Positions 23,414 through 31,782 of a DNA stretch of 37,006 bases are shown here, in pieces. A model generated the notes under the pieces. It was not told the origin of the DNA. It searched no databases and saw only the letters and a list, made by a program, of their open reading frames with translations. The translations under genes were made by a program, and so were the position numbers. The stretch's first letter is position 1; every line of letters begins with the position of its first letter. The stretch lies in assembly GCA_002709405.1 (NCBI GenBank), contig PAQV01000075.1:1-37006 (forward strand), in the 5' to 3' direction. This DNA comes from Paracoccaceae bacterium (GTDB lineage: Bacteria > Pseudomonadota > Alphaproteobacteria > Rhodobacterales > Rhodobacteraceae).

Positions 23414-25162
23414 TCAGCCCGAAGTAGCCAGCGCGGCGTCCTCCAGGCGCAGCTGTACACTCTGCCGTCCGCTCCAGGTGTTGATGTCCAGCCGCCCCGC
23501 CACGTGCACCCGCGCGCGGTCCTTGCGCGCCAGGGTCGCGCCAATCGGGCCGTCGAAGGCCCCGAAGGCGATGGCGTCGATGGACTGGCCCATGCCGTCC
23601 GTCAGGGACACCTTCAGGTGGCCGCTGCCGACCTTGCGGGCATGGCGCACCATCAGGTCGGGCAGGGCGAACCGCGGGGCCGAGGCCCCGGCGCCGAACG
23701 GCCCGGCCGTCTCCAACGCCTCGACCAGTTCGACCGTGGCGGCCCCGGGCATCAGCATGCCGTCGAGCCTCAGATCCGCCGGCCCCAGCGATCCCGCACC
23801 CTGGCGGCCCAGCAGGTCCGACAGCCGGTCCATTGCCGGGTCCAGCTGGTCGCGCATCACGGTCAGCCCGGCAGCCATTCGGTGCCCGCCGCCCTTGACC
23901 AGCAGGCCCTCGCCGGCAATCCGCTGGATCGAGGCCCCAAGGTCCACGCCGGTCACCGAGCGGCCCGAGCCCTTGCCCTCGTCGCCGTCGAACCCGATCA
24001 CCACGGCGGGGCGGTTCGTCGTTTCCTTCAGGCGCGAGGCCACGATGCCGACGACGCCCGGATGCCAGCCTTCCCCCGCCGCCCAGGCCAGGGGGGCATC
24101 GGTCCCGCGCGCCTCGGCCTGGTCCAGCGCGGCCATGCGGACGGCTTCCTCGATGGCCCGGCGTTCGGTGTTCAGGGTATCCAGCCGCTCGGCCAGGGCC
24201 TGCGCCTCGTGCGGGTCCAGCGTCGACAACAGGCGCGCGCCCAGGTCGGCCTTGCCGATCCGCCCACCCGCGTTGATCCGGGGGCCCAGCAGGAACCCCA
24301 TCGCATAGGCACTTGGCGCGCTGTCCATACGGGCCACGTCGGCCAGCGCCACCAACCCGGGCCGGTCGCGCCGGGCCATCACCCGCAAGCCCTGGCGCAC
24401 CAGGGCCCGGTTGACCCCGACCAGGGGGGCCACATCCGCCACCGTTGCCAAGGCGACGAGGTCCAGCATGCCCAGCAGATCCGGGCCCTTCTCTCCGGCC
24501 TCGCGCAACTGGCGCCCGGCCTCGACCAGCATCAGGAAAACCACCGCCGCCGCGCACAGATGGCCCAGGCTGCCGTCCTCGTCCTGGCGGTTGGGGTTCA
24601 CCACCGCATGGGCGTCGGGCAGGGTTTCCCCGCCCAGGTGGTGATCCAGGACCACCACGTCGGTGTTGCCGGTGGCAGCGATCGGTTCATGGGACAGGGT
24701 CCCGCAATCGACGCAGATGATCAGGTCGTGACCCTTGGCCAGCGCCTGCATCGCCGGCACGTTCGGCCCATATCCCTCGTCGATGCGGTCGGGCACGTAC
24801 ACCGTCGCCTCGCGCCCCAGGGCCCGCAGCCAGCTGACCAGCAGCGCCGCCGAAGACCCCCCGTCCACGTCGTAGTCGGCAAAGACCGCGATCTTCTGCC
24901 GCCCGGCCACCGCCGCCAGAACCCGCGCCGCCGCCCGTTCCATGTCGCGCAAGGTCCTGGGGTCCGGCAGCAGATCGCGCAATTGCGGCGCCAAAAAAGC
25001 CTGCGCCTCCGCCGCAGGCACCCCCCGCCGCGCCAGCACCTGGCAGACCGGCCGGGCCAGCCCGGTGCCCTGCGCCAACGCCTCTGACGCCCGCTCAAGC
25101 TCGATCGACGGCCCCAGCCAGCGCCGCCCCGTCAACGAGCTTTCGACCCCCAGGAAACTCAT
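23414..25162 (-). CDS. recJ: Single-stranded-DNA-specific exonuclease RecJ
   Basis: This 582-residue RecJ has DHH-family motifs: ADYDVDGGSS (95-104), CVDCGT (about 150), VLDHHLGG (about 171), GPRINAGGRIG, then the DHHA1 part with GGGHRMAAG and a C-terminal OB-like region. It degrades single-stranded DNA 5' to 3' in recombination (RecF pathway), base excision and mismatch repair. All acidic and His metal ligands visible in these motifs are present, so it looks active. It is the last gene of the minus-strand hom-glpX-recJ set, 100 bp after glpX, and ends in a hairpin terminator. No clear Shine-Dalgarno sequence precedes the ATG. Confidence 0.95.
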   Translation of the reverse strand: MSFLGVESSLTGRRWLGPSIELERASEALAQGTGLARPVCQVLARRGVPAAEAQAFLAPQLRDLLPDPRTLRDMERAAARVLAAVAGRQKIAVFADYDVDGGSSAALLVSWLRALGREATVYVPDRIDEGYGPNVPAMQALAKGHDLIICVDCGTLSHEPIAATGNTDVVVLDHHLGGETLPDAHAVVNPNRQDEDGSLGHLCAAAVVFLMLVEAGRQLREAGEKGPDLLGMLDLVALATVADVAPLVGVNRALVRQGLRVMARRDRPGLVALADVARMDSAPSAYAMGFLLGPRINAGGRIGKADLGARLLSTLDPHEAQALAERLDTLNTERRAIEEAVRMAALDQAEARGTDAPLAWAAGEGWHPGVVGIVASRLKETTNRPAVVIGFDGDEGKGSGRSVTGVDLGASIQRIAGEGLLVKGGGHRMAAGLTVMRDQLDPAMDRLSDLLGRQGAGSLGPADLRLDGMLMPGAATVELVEALETAGPFGAGASAPRFALPDLMVRHARKVGSGHLKVSLTDGMGQSIDAIAFGAFDGPIGATLARKDRARVHVAGRLDINTWSGRQSVQLRLEDAALATSG

Positions 25163-25204
25163 GGCAGACAGACGCAGGGGGCGCTTGTCACGCCCCCCGT
25201 CTTC

Positions 25205-25243
25205 ATCTTTGCAAAAATACGCCCGCCGAAGGCGTCCGACGGG
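25205..25243 (-). terminator. Possible terminator between glpX and recJ
   Basis: On the minus strand a short GC-rich hairpin region (arms CCCG/CGGG around GCCTTCGGC) is followed by TATTTTTG at 25219-25212. A second hairpin, GGGGGCG/CGCCCCC at 25177-25197, lies nearer recJ and could be part of its leader. Either may reduce read-through from glpX. Confidence 0.35.
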
Positions 25244-25262
25244 CTGGCCGGGCGCTGCCCTG

Positions 25263-26231
25263 TCATTCCTCGATCGGCGAGCGGTACTGCACCCGCCGCA
25301 CCGAGCCGGTCTTCGACCGCATCAGGATCGTCTCGGTGGTCAGCCAGCCGATCTCGCGCTTGATGCCCGGCAGCAGGGTGCCCCCGGTCACGCCGGTCGC
25401 GGCAAAGATCACGTCCTCGTTGACCATCTCGTCCCGGGTATAGATCTTGTCCAGGTCGGTGATCCCAGCCTTCGCCGCGCGGCCGCGTTCGTCGTCGTTG
25501 CGGAACAGCAGCCGGCCCTGGATCTGGCCGCCCATGCACTTCAGCGCCGAGGCCGCCAGCACCCCTTCGGGTGCCCCGCCCGAGCCCATGTACATGTCGA
25601 TCCCGGTCTTTTCTGGTTCCGCGCAATGCATCACGCCGGCCACGTCGCCATCGGTGATCAGCCGGATCGACGCCCCGGTCGAGCGCACTTCCTCGATCAT
25701 GTCCTGGTGGCGGGGGCGTTCCAGGATGCAGACGGTGATGTCGGACGGCGCGCATCCCTTTTCCGACGCAAGCGCCGACACCCGAGTCGCCGGGGGCATG
25801 TCCAGCGTCACCAGACCTTCGGAAAAGCCCGGTCCGATCGCCAGCTTTTCCATGTAGACGTCGGGCGCGTGCAGCATCGACCCGCGCGGGCCCATGGCGA
25901 TCACGGTCAGCGCGTTGGGCATGTCCTTGGCCGTCAGCGTGGTGCCTTCCAGCGGATCCAGGGCGATGTCCACGCCCGGGCCTTCACCGGTGCCGACCTC
26001 TTCGCCGATATACAGCATCGGCGCCTCGTCGCGCTCACCTTCGCCGATGACCACGACGCCCTTGATGTCCAGCTTGTTCAGCTGCTCCCGCATGGCGTTG
26101 ACGGCAGCCTGGTCGGCGGCCTTCTCGTCGCCGCGGCCGACCCACTTGGCCGAGGCCAGGGCGGCCTGTTCGGCCACGCGGGCCAGGCCCAGCGACAACA
26201 TGCGGTCGTGGAATTCGACATTGGTGCTCAT
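25263..26231 (-). CDS. glpX: Class II fructose-1,6-bisphosphatase GlpX
   Basis: This 322-residue GlpX hydrolyses fructose 1,6-bisphosphate to fructose 6-phosphate in gluconeogenesis (and the Calvin cycle where present). Motifs are WVGRGDEKAADQAAV (about 30-44), the metal-binding IGEGERDEAPML (62-73) and DPLEGT (about 92-97), LITDGDVAGVM, and the substrate-loop region GSGGAPEGVLAA. Length is normal. AAGGAACG precedes the ATG. It lies 59 bp after hom and 100 bp before recJ on the minus strand, an order common in Rhodobacterales, so co-transcription with hom is likely. Confidence 0.95.
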   Translation of the reverse strand: MSTNVEFHDRMLSLGLARVAEQAALASAKWVGRGDEKAADQAAVNAMREQLNKLDIKGVVVIGEGERDEAPMLYIGEEVGTGEGPGVDIALDPLEGTTLTAKDMPNALTVIAMGPRGSMLHAPDVYMEKLAIGPGFSEGLVTLDMPPATRVSALASEKGCAPSDITVCILERPRHQDMIEEVRSTGASIRLITDGDVAGVMHCAEPEKTGIDMYMGSGGAPEGVLAASALKCMGGQIQGRLLFRNDDERGRAAKAGITDLDKIYTRDEMVNEDVIFAATGVTGGTLLPGIKREIGWLTTETILMRSKTGSVRRVQYRSPIEE

Positions 26232-26290
26232 GGGGACGTTCCTTCGAAGTTTCTCTGATGAATATCTTAACGACTTGTTGTGAAAAATGA

Positions 26291-27577
26291 TCAGACGTTT
26301 TCGATCCGCAGGACAACGGGATGGCCGACCATGACGTCGGTGTCCTGCATGGCGGTGATCGCCTCATCAAGCGCATCGCGGGTGGTCTTGTGGGTGACGA
26401 TCAGCACCGGCGCGGTGGGTTCGGAATGGCCATACTGGCGCATCCGGTTGATCGAGATCCCGGCCGAGCCAAGCGCCGTCGCGATCTTGGCCAGGGCACC
26501 GGGTTTGTCCTGCAGCCGCATGCGCAGGTAGTAGGGCGCGGGCAGGGCGGCGGTGGCGGCGGGCGCGGGGTCCAGCGTGTCGGCCGGCTGGCCGAAGGTC
26601 GGCACCCGGAACCCGCGCGCCAGGTCGCAGATGTCACCCATGACGGCACTGGCCGTCGGGCCTTCGCCCGCGCCGGGGCCGCGCAGCACGATCTGTTCGA
26701 CGGCATCGCCCTCGATCACCACCATGTTGGTGCCGCCCTCCAGCTGGCCCAGCGGAGACGAGGCCGGCACCAGGCAGGGCTGCATCCGCTGTTCCAGGCC
26801 GCGCGGGGTCCGCTGGGCCACGCCCAGCAGCTTGATCCGAAAGCCCATGTCGCGCGCCTGGTGGATGTCTTCCAGGGTGATCCGCTGGATCCCCTCCAGC
26901 CGCACGTTGTCGAAATCCACCTTGGTGCCGAAGGCGATGGACGACAGCAGGGCCAGCTTGTGGCCGGCGTCGATGCCGCCCACGTCCAGTTCGGGATCGG
27001 CTTCCAGGTAGCCCAGCTTGGCGCATTCCTCGAACAGCACCTCATAGGGCTGCTCGGTCGCTTCCATCTGGGTCAGGATATAGTTGCAGGTGCCGTTCAT
27101 CACCCCCATCACGCGGGTCAGCTCGTTGCCGGCCAGGCCCTCGGTCAGGGCCTTGATCACCGGGATGCCCCCGGCCACGGCCGCTTCGAACCGGATCACG
27201 CGGCCGGCGGCCTCGGCGGTTTCGGCCAGGGCCTGGCCATGATGGGCCAGCAGGGCCTTGTTTGCGGTGACCACGTCCTTGCCAGAGGCCAGGGCGGCCT
27301 CGGTCGCGTCCTTGGCCGGGCCGTCATGGCCGCCCATCAGCTCGACAAAGACGTCGATGTCGTCGCGCTTGGCCAGGGCCACGGGATCGCTTTCCCAGGC
27401 ATAGGACGACAGGGGCACGCCACGGTCGCGGTTCTGGTCGCGGGCGGACACGGCCACCAACTTGATCTCGCGCCCGGTGCGGGCGCTCAGCACGGCGGCC
27501 TGGCGGCGCAGGATACGGACCACTCCGACCCCGACAGTACCCAGACCGGCAATTCCAAGGCGCAGGGGTGTCGACAT
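26291..27577 (-). CDS. hom: Homoserine dehydrogenase
   Basis: This 428-residue monofunctional enzyme reduces aspartate semialdehyde to homoserine for threonine and methionine synthesis. The NAD(P) motif GLGTVGVGVVRIL is at about 11-23, the catalytic domain includes NKALLAHHG and GVMNGTCNYILTQM (about 158-172), and Lys/Asp residues in ELDVGGIDAGHKLALL match the active site. The C-terminal ACT domain (about 350-428, starting YYLRMRLQDKPGALAKIA) allows threonine feedback. AAAGGATC lies upstream of the ATG. It is the first gene of the minus-strand hom-glpX-recJ set. Confidence 0.95.
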   Translation of the reverse strand: MSTPLRLGIAGLGTVGVGVVRILRRQAAVLSARTGREIKLVAVSARDQNRDRGVPLSSYAWESDPVALAKRDDIDVFVELMGGHDGPAKDATEAALASGKDVVTANKALLAHHGQALAETAEAAGRVIRFEAAVAGGIPVIKALTEGLAGNELTRVMGVMNGTCNYILTQMEATEQPYEVLFEECAKLGYLEADPELDVGGIDAGHKLALLSSIAFGTKVDFDNVRLEGIQRITLEDIHQARDMGFRIKLLGVAQRTPRGLEQRMQPCLVPASSPLGQLEGGTNMVVIEGDAVEQIVLRGPGAGEGPTASAVMGDICDLARGFRVPTFGQPADTLDPAPAATAALPAPYYLRMRLQDKPGALAKIATALGSAGISINRMRQYGHSEPTAPVLIVTHKTTRDALDEAITAMQDTDVMVGHPVVLRIENV

Positions 27578-27655
27578 CCGGGGATCCTTTCTCGGTCGTG
27601 TGTCGGATCGTCGTGTAACGGGTTCCCGTCAGGCGTGCAACGCGGCGACCGGGCG

Positions 27656-28036
27656 CTAGCGGCCAAGCTGGCGCATAAGTCGCTGACGCGCCTCGGTGTC
27701 GAGCACATCGGACCGGCGCAGCGCCTCGGCCTGGGACTGCAGGCGGGCCACGCGGCCTTCCAGTCCCGCTTGCAGATCGGCCCCCTGGCTTTCAGGCGTG
27801 GCGCCCGTTGCCGCGGTGCCGGCAGCGATGACAGGGCCCAGCGGGATCAGCTCCGGATAGGCGGCGCGGGCGAGTTCGGGATCGGCGACGGCGTCCAGTT
27901 CCGGGGCCTCGATGCAGCCTGTCAGCAGCAGGGCCAGCGTGGCCGTCAGCGACAACCGGGCGGCCGGTCCTGTGCAGCGGCGGGCCAGGGGGGCCATTCG
28001 GGGCAACATTCGGGGGGACGTCGGGGGGCAGGTCAT
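27656..28036 (-). CDS. Small lipoprotein of unknown function
   Basis: This 126-residue protein has an Arg-rich start, a hydrophobic segment and lipobox LLTGC (Cys about 40). The mature part is about 85 residues with a helix likely near the C-terminus (LEGRVARLQSQAEALRRSD). I choose ATG 28036 because AAGGATC precedes it by 9 nt; internal ATGs at 28009 and 27997 lack ribosome-binding sites but would give a shorter, more usual signal peptide. It is divergent from the TetR gene (134 bp) and follows hom's start by 78 bp on the opposite side. It matches no family that I recognise. Anchored periplasmic location is the only firm inference. Confidence 0.65.
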   Translation of the reverse strand: MTCPPTSPRMLPRMAPLARRCTGPAARLSLTATLALLLTGCIEAPELDAVADPELARAAYPELIPLGPVIAAGTAATGATPESQGADLQAGLEGRVARLQSQAEALRRSDVLDTEARQRLMRQLGR

Positions 28037-28136
28037 GGGCCGGATCCTTGAAACGCCGGAGCAGACGGCGCCCGATCTTGATGCCCGATCCGCGCCCGAC
28101 CCGCAACAGCCGCGCAGGTGCGCTGCCTTCGGGCTT

Positions 28137-28160
28137 TTATCTGAACGCTTGTTCGAATAA
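28137..28160. promoter_or_regulatory. Candidate TetR operator (24-bp inverted repeat)
   Basis: Arms TTATCTGAAC (28137-28146) and GTTCGAATAA (28151-28160) match at 8 of 10 positions around the centre GCTT; the core GAACGCTTGTTC has perfect GAAC/GTTC ends. It lies 10 bp before the TetR start codon, where it would overlap the promoter or leader. Similar cores are known for TetR-type regulators of acyl-CoA metabolism. Confidence 0.6.
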
Positions 28161-28170
28161 TCTGGGGCAC

Positions 28171-28767
28171 ATGGCACGTACCACCGGTTCGCATTCCGAC
28201 ATCACCGGCCCCAAGATCCGCGAGGCCGCCCTACGGCTTTTCGCCGAATACGGCTATGCGGCGGTCTCGATGCGCCAGATCGCCTCGGAAGTCGGGGTGC
28301 AGGCCGGGGCTCTTTACAACTATACCGCCGACAAGCAAAGCCTGCTGGCCGGGCTGATGCGGTCTCATCTTGAAGACCTGCTCGAGGCCCGCGCCGCCGA
28401 ACCCGCCAGCCCTGATCCGTTGGCCCGGCTGGAGGCGTTCACCGCCTTCCACATCCGCTACCACCTGGAACGGCCCGACGCGGTGTTCATCGCCTACATG
28501 GAATTGCGCAACCTCAGCCCCGAGAACTTCCGCGAGATCGAGGGCCTGCGCCGGGCCTACGAAAACGAGCTGGAAACCATCCTGCGCGACGGGGTGGCGG
28601 CGGGGGTCTTCGACGTGGCCGATCCCAAGGTAGCGACCCTGGCGGTGATCGCCATGCTGACCGGGGTGACGACCTGGTATCGCGAGGCCGGGCGGCTGTC
28701 GCGGGACGAGGTGACAGGGGCCTATTGCGCAATGGTGCGCAAGCTGGTGGCGGCGGGCGGGGCCTGA
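28171..28767 (+). CDS. TetR/AcrR-family transcriptional regulator
   Basis: This 198-residue TetR-type repressor has an N-terminal DNA-binding domain (about 10-60) with ALRLFAEYGYAAVSMRQIA and the recognition helix region VQAGALYNYTADKQSLL. The C-terminal ligand domain (65-198) has FHIRYHLERPDAVFIAYMELRNL, reminiscent of regulators near branched-chain or fatty acyl-CoA catabolic operons. The start is ATG 28171; longer in-frame starts upstream would read through the operator-like palindrome. It is divergent from the small lipoprotein gene. Its regulon is not visible: no acyl-CoA dehydrogenase follows, so targets other than itself and the lipoprotein gene are probably elsewhere. Confidence 0.87.
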   Translation: MARTTGSHSDITGPKIREAALRLFAEYGYAAVSMRQIASEVGVQAGALYNYTADKQSLLAGLMRSHLEDLLEARAAEPASPDPLARLEAFTAFHIRYHLERPDAVFIAYMELRNLSPENFREIEGLRRAYENELETILRDGVAAGVFDVADPKVATLAVIAMLTGVTTWYREAGRLSRDEVTGAYCAMVRKLVAAGGA

Positions 28768-28818
28768 CCGGGTCCCGGCGGACCAAGGCGATGACCCTGC
28801 AAATGGCACCAAGAAACA

Positions 28819-28849
28819 AGCACGCCCGGCAAAGTCATGCGGGCGTGCT
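28819..28849 (-). terminator. Terminator for the tad genes (convergent with tetR)
   Basis: Perfect 10-bp stem AGCACGCCCG (28819-28828) / CGGGCGTGCT (28840-28849) with an 11-nt loop. On the minus strand it is followed by TGTTTCTT, a T-rich tail. It sits 30 bp after the last tad gene and may also stop tetR transcription. Confidence 0.65.
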
Positions 28850-28878
28850 GTGGTGGTCACCGGCGGGCTGACGACAGG

Positions 28879-29454
28879 TCAGCCGCTATAGACGATCTGG
28901 GGGGCAAAGCGGGGCCGGGTGACGACCAGGTTGTACAATTCCTTCTTGTCCCAGCCGATGTTGAAATCGGGATCATAATAGCCCCGCGTTTCCATCATGA
29001 TCACCCGGTCTCCGTCGTAGAGCACCGGCAGCTTGTCGAAGAACTGGTGGATGGTGCCGTTGTTGATCGGCTGCCCCAGCCCGCGGCTTTCGCTCCAGTC
29101 CACATAGTAGCGGTTGTCGTCCTCGTTCCAGCTGACCAGCGTGATGCGCATGTCGACTTCGTTGTCAGGCTGGGTCAGGAACTTGACCAGCTGGACCAGC
29201 GTGTCGATGTAATCGTCGTCGATGACCTGGGTCTCGCGGCTGAGAAGATCCGACACCGTGTAGGCGGCCTTGAGGTTGGTCGTGCTCAGCCGGTAGCCGT
29301 CAAAGAAGACATAGGCCGACATGTACGCCCAGAACAGCAGCGGCATCATCATCACGAATTCGACGGATATCGACCCCTTCGTGTCGCTGGCAAAGCGCGA
29401 CAGGGCAGGGCCGAGGCTGCGCGCCAGGGCCGATTTGATCCCTTGAATACCCAT
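28879..29454 (-). CDS. TadE/TadF-like pseudopilin protein
   Basis: This 191-residue protein has a basic cytoplasmic start and a TadE-like region GSISVEFVMMMPLLFWAYMSAYVFFDGYR (about 27-55, with the conserved Glu of SVEF and a membrane helix), then a periplasmic domain of about 135 residues. Such minor pseudopilins are processed and assembled by the Tad (Flp pilus/tight adherence) machinery. It lies 7 bp after the next tad gene, with AGGACA before its ATG, and is the last gene of a three-gene minus-strand operon ending in a terminator. No ATPase or secretin gene is in the window, so the rest of the tad system is elsewhere. Confidence 0.82.
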   Translation of the reverse strand: MGIQGIKSALARSLGPALSRFASDTKGSISVEFVMMMPLLFWAYMSAYVFFDGYRLSTTNLKAAYTVSDLLSRETQVIDDDYIDTLVQLVKFLTQPDNEVDMRITLVSWNEDDNRYYVDWSESRGLGQPINNGTIHQFFDKLPVLYDGDRVIMMETRGYYDPDFNIGWDKKELYNLVVTRPRFAPQIVYSG

Positions 29455-29461
29455 TGTCCTG

Positions 29462-29998
29462 TTACCTCGGTTCCTGAACGAAAGCCGTCGAAGAGACCAG
29501 CGAGTACTGGCCCGCGCCGTCCTTAACCATGTTCGCCCCCAGCCCGAAATTCGCGAAGACCGGGTCGACCTTGACGCAGGCGCGCATGATCATCAGCTCG
29601 TTGTCGAGCCCGTTGACGAAGTTGCGCACCGGGGACACCTCCTGCGACTTGTCGGTGCAGTCGGCGTCGGGGTCGGGCGATTGCCAGTTCTGCGGATCGA
29701 CCTGGATCATCTCCAGCCGCAACGAGTTGTTGCAATCGTCGATGAAGCCGGCCCTTTCGCAGATCTGCAGCTTGATGTCGTCATGTTGCGGTGCGGACCC
29801 GGTGCCAAGCCGGATGTCGCGCACCACCTGGTCCATGGCGCTTTCCAGCATGCTGTGGCGCAGCGAGATGAAGCCGAGATCCACCGCCGAGGCCAGCATC
29901 ATCAGCAGGGCCGGGAAAGTGATGACGAATTCGATCGTGGCCGCACCCCGTTCGGAGCGTCTGAAGCGACGAAGGAAGGTAAGGGTTCGACGTGTCAT
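29462..29998 (-). CDS. TadE-like pseudopilin protein
   Basis: This 178-residue protein has a basic start (RRTLTFLRRFRRSERGAA), then the TadE signature ERGAATIEFVITFPALLMML (about 16-35) with the helix-leading Glu, and a periplasmic domain with four Cys (residues about 84-140), possibly two disulfides. Its ATG overlaps the stop of the vWA-domain gene (ATGA), and the next gene starts 7 bp later. Together these are minor components of a Flp/Tad pilus. The assignment to the TadE family is good; which of TadE, TadF or a relative is not resolvable by eye. Confidence 0.85.
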   Translation of the reverse strand: MTRRTLTFLRRFRRSERGAATIEFVITFPALLMMLASAVDLGFISLRHSMLESAMDQVVRDIRLGTGSAPQHDDIKLQICERAGFIDDCNNSLRLEMIQVDPQNWQSPDPDADCTDKSQEVSPVRNFVNGLDNELMIMRACVKVDPVFANFGLGANMVKDGAGQYSLVSSTAFVQEPR

Positions 29999-31782
29999 TG
30001 GGTCAACCGAAGCTGGCGGATGGAGGACGCGATGGCCGAGAAGGCATCCGAGATTTCAAGACCGTCCACATCGAAGTAATGGGCGGGCGAGCTGGCGCAG
30101 TCCTGCAACACGGCCTGGCCGTTCGAAGGGGCCTCGAAGCCGATCGAAAAGACGATGACGTTCTCTTCCTTCACCTGGTCGCAGATCCGCGACGTGCGGT
30201 TGTTCTTGGTGGACGAGTTCACGTAGCTGCGCACGGCGTAGTACCAGTCGTTCCAGGCCTGGTCGTCGTTCATCCAGGGTTCGTACAGAGACTCGACAAC
30301 CTCGCCCATCGTGGTGAAGGCCCACAGGTCGGCATAGCTGACTTCCTCGGCCGTGCCCGGTTCGTCGACGACGACCGTCGTGGCGACCTGCTTGTACTTC
30401 CGGCAGGACCCGTTGCGCTTGTAGGACGTGCATTCGTAGTCGTAAGACGTCTCTTCATAGGTGCCCTCGCCATAGGCGTGGTCTTCCCAGGAATTGGTGT
30501 GCGGCCAGTAGAACAACGGTTCGTGGTAGTTGTTGTCGTTGTCCTCGTCGTCGGTATCGAGGCCGGTGTAGACCGAGTATTTCTCCTGGCTTTCGTTCCA
30601 CCAGATGTTCGACATGCCCCGGCGGTAGCCGTCGTTGATGAAGTACTGCGAGGTGTTCTGACCGTCGGTCATCAGCACGATCACCTTCAGCGCCGAGCTG
30701 TCATCGTAGTTCAGGGGACGGCCTTCGAAGTTGTTCGAAATCTCGCCGTCGCCGATCATCGAGCTGACCATGGTCTGCAGCGAGGGGTCGATCAGGGCGA
30801 CGCCCCACTTCATGCCCACGTCGATCGAGGTGTTCCCACCGCCCCACATGTCGTCGATGAAGTTCTTCAGCACGTTGCGGTCGTCTTCCATTACAACCAG
30901 TTCGCGGCTGGGGGTCGGGTCGCAGACGGGCAGGGTGACGTATTTCATCGGGTCGCGGTCACGGCCTTCGTAGTAGTACCACGGGTCGAAGAACATCGTG
31001 CGTTCGTATTCGTGGGACAGGCTGACGCTGGTCGAGTCGAAGTCGCTGGATTCGAAGTTGATGCAGCGCGGGAAGGCGGGGATGTTGCCCGAGTTGACCT
31101 CACGCGTGACGGTGGTGGCGAAATCTTCTTCGTCGGTGACGGTGAAATAGTCCCAGACGTTTTCCGGCACCGACACCTGCGTGGCGTAGGGCACGATCGA
31201 GATCGACACCTTGCCCTCTTCGGAATTGTCGAACATCTCGTCGACGAAATCCTTGGCGGCAACCTTCAGGTTGGGCAGGCGGTTGTTGCTGTTCATCGAC
31301 CCCGAGACGTCCAGCACCAGCGAGATCTCGACGCCGTCGATACGTTCCTCGGCGGTCGATGCGGCGTTGGCCGTCAGGGTGTCCACGCCGGTCATGTGCA
31401 TGAACTGGGTGTCGAAGGTGGTCTTGGCAGCACCCGACACGACCCGGTAGCCCAGGCCCTGGTCGACGGTGACAGAAGACAGGTAGTCGCCGATCTGGGC
31501 CTTGTTGAAATAGTCCTGCACGACGGACGTCGGATCCAGCTGCTGATCAAGGTCGGCTGCGGCCAGCACGGCGCGGTCCAGGGTGTATTGCACCATGGTC
31601 CGGTCACGCTCAAAGCGCATGACGTCGATGCCGACACCGCCGATCATCAGCATCATCAGGAAGATGTAGATGGCAAAGATGACCATGACGCCATCTTCTT
31701 CGCGGGCGAAGCGGCGCAGCGCCCCGTGTGGGGCTTTCGCGCGCATGACAGACACGACGCGTTGTGCAAGTGACATATTCAT
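29995..31782 (-). CDS. TadG-like pilus-assembly protein with von Willebrand A domain
   Basis: This 595-residue protein has a TadG-type N-terminus (EEDGVMVIFAIYIFLMMLMIGGVGIDVMRFE, membrane helix about 32-52). A vWA domain begins near residue 153 with the MIDAS motif DVSGS (158-162), followed by a Thr in GGGNTSIDVG and by LMTDGQNT (about 365). After that Asp loop there is a long, acidic and Tyr/Trp/Asn-rich insertion (about 375-455) before the domain resumes with EENVIVFSIGFEA. It is probably a periplasmic, metal-binding minor pilin or adhesin exposed by the Tad apparatus. AAAGGTAG precedes the start. It is the first gene of the operon. Confidence 0.87.
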   Translation of the reverse strand: MNMSLAQRVVSVMRAKAPHGALRRFAREEDGVMVIFAIYIFLMMLMIGGVGIDVMRFERDRTMVQYTLDRAVLAAADLDQQLDPTSVVQDYFNKAQIGDYLSSVTVDQGLGYRVVSGAAKTTFDTQFMHMTGVDTLTANAASTAEERIDGVEISLVLDVSGSMNSNNRLPNLKVAAKDFVDEMFDNSEEGKVSISIVPYATQVSVPENVWDYFTVTDEEDFATTVTREVNSGNIPAFPRCINFESSDFDSTSVSLSHEYERTMFFDPWYYYEGRDRDPMKYVTLPVCDPTPSRELVVMEDDRNVLKNFIDDMWGGGNTSIDVGMKWGVALIDPSLQTMVSSMIGDGEISNNFEGRPLNYDDSSALKVIVLMTDGQNTSQYFINDGYRRGMSNIWWNESQEKYSVYTGLDTDDEDNDNNYHEPLFYWPHTNSWEDHAYGEGTYEETSYDYECTSYKRNGSCRKYKQVATTVVVDEPGTAEEVSYADLWAFTTMGEVVESLYEPWMNDDQAWNDWYYAVRSYVNSSTKNNRTSRICDQVKEENVIVFSIGFEAPSNGQAVLQDCASSPAHYFDVDGLEISDAFSAIASSIRQLRLTQ

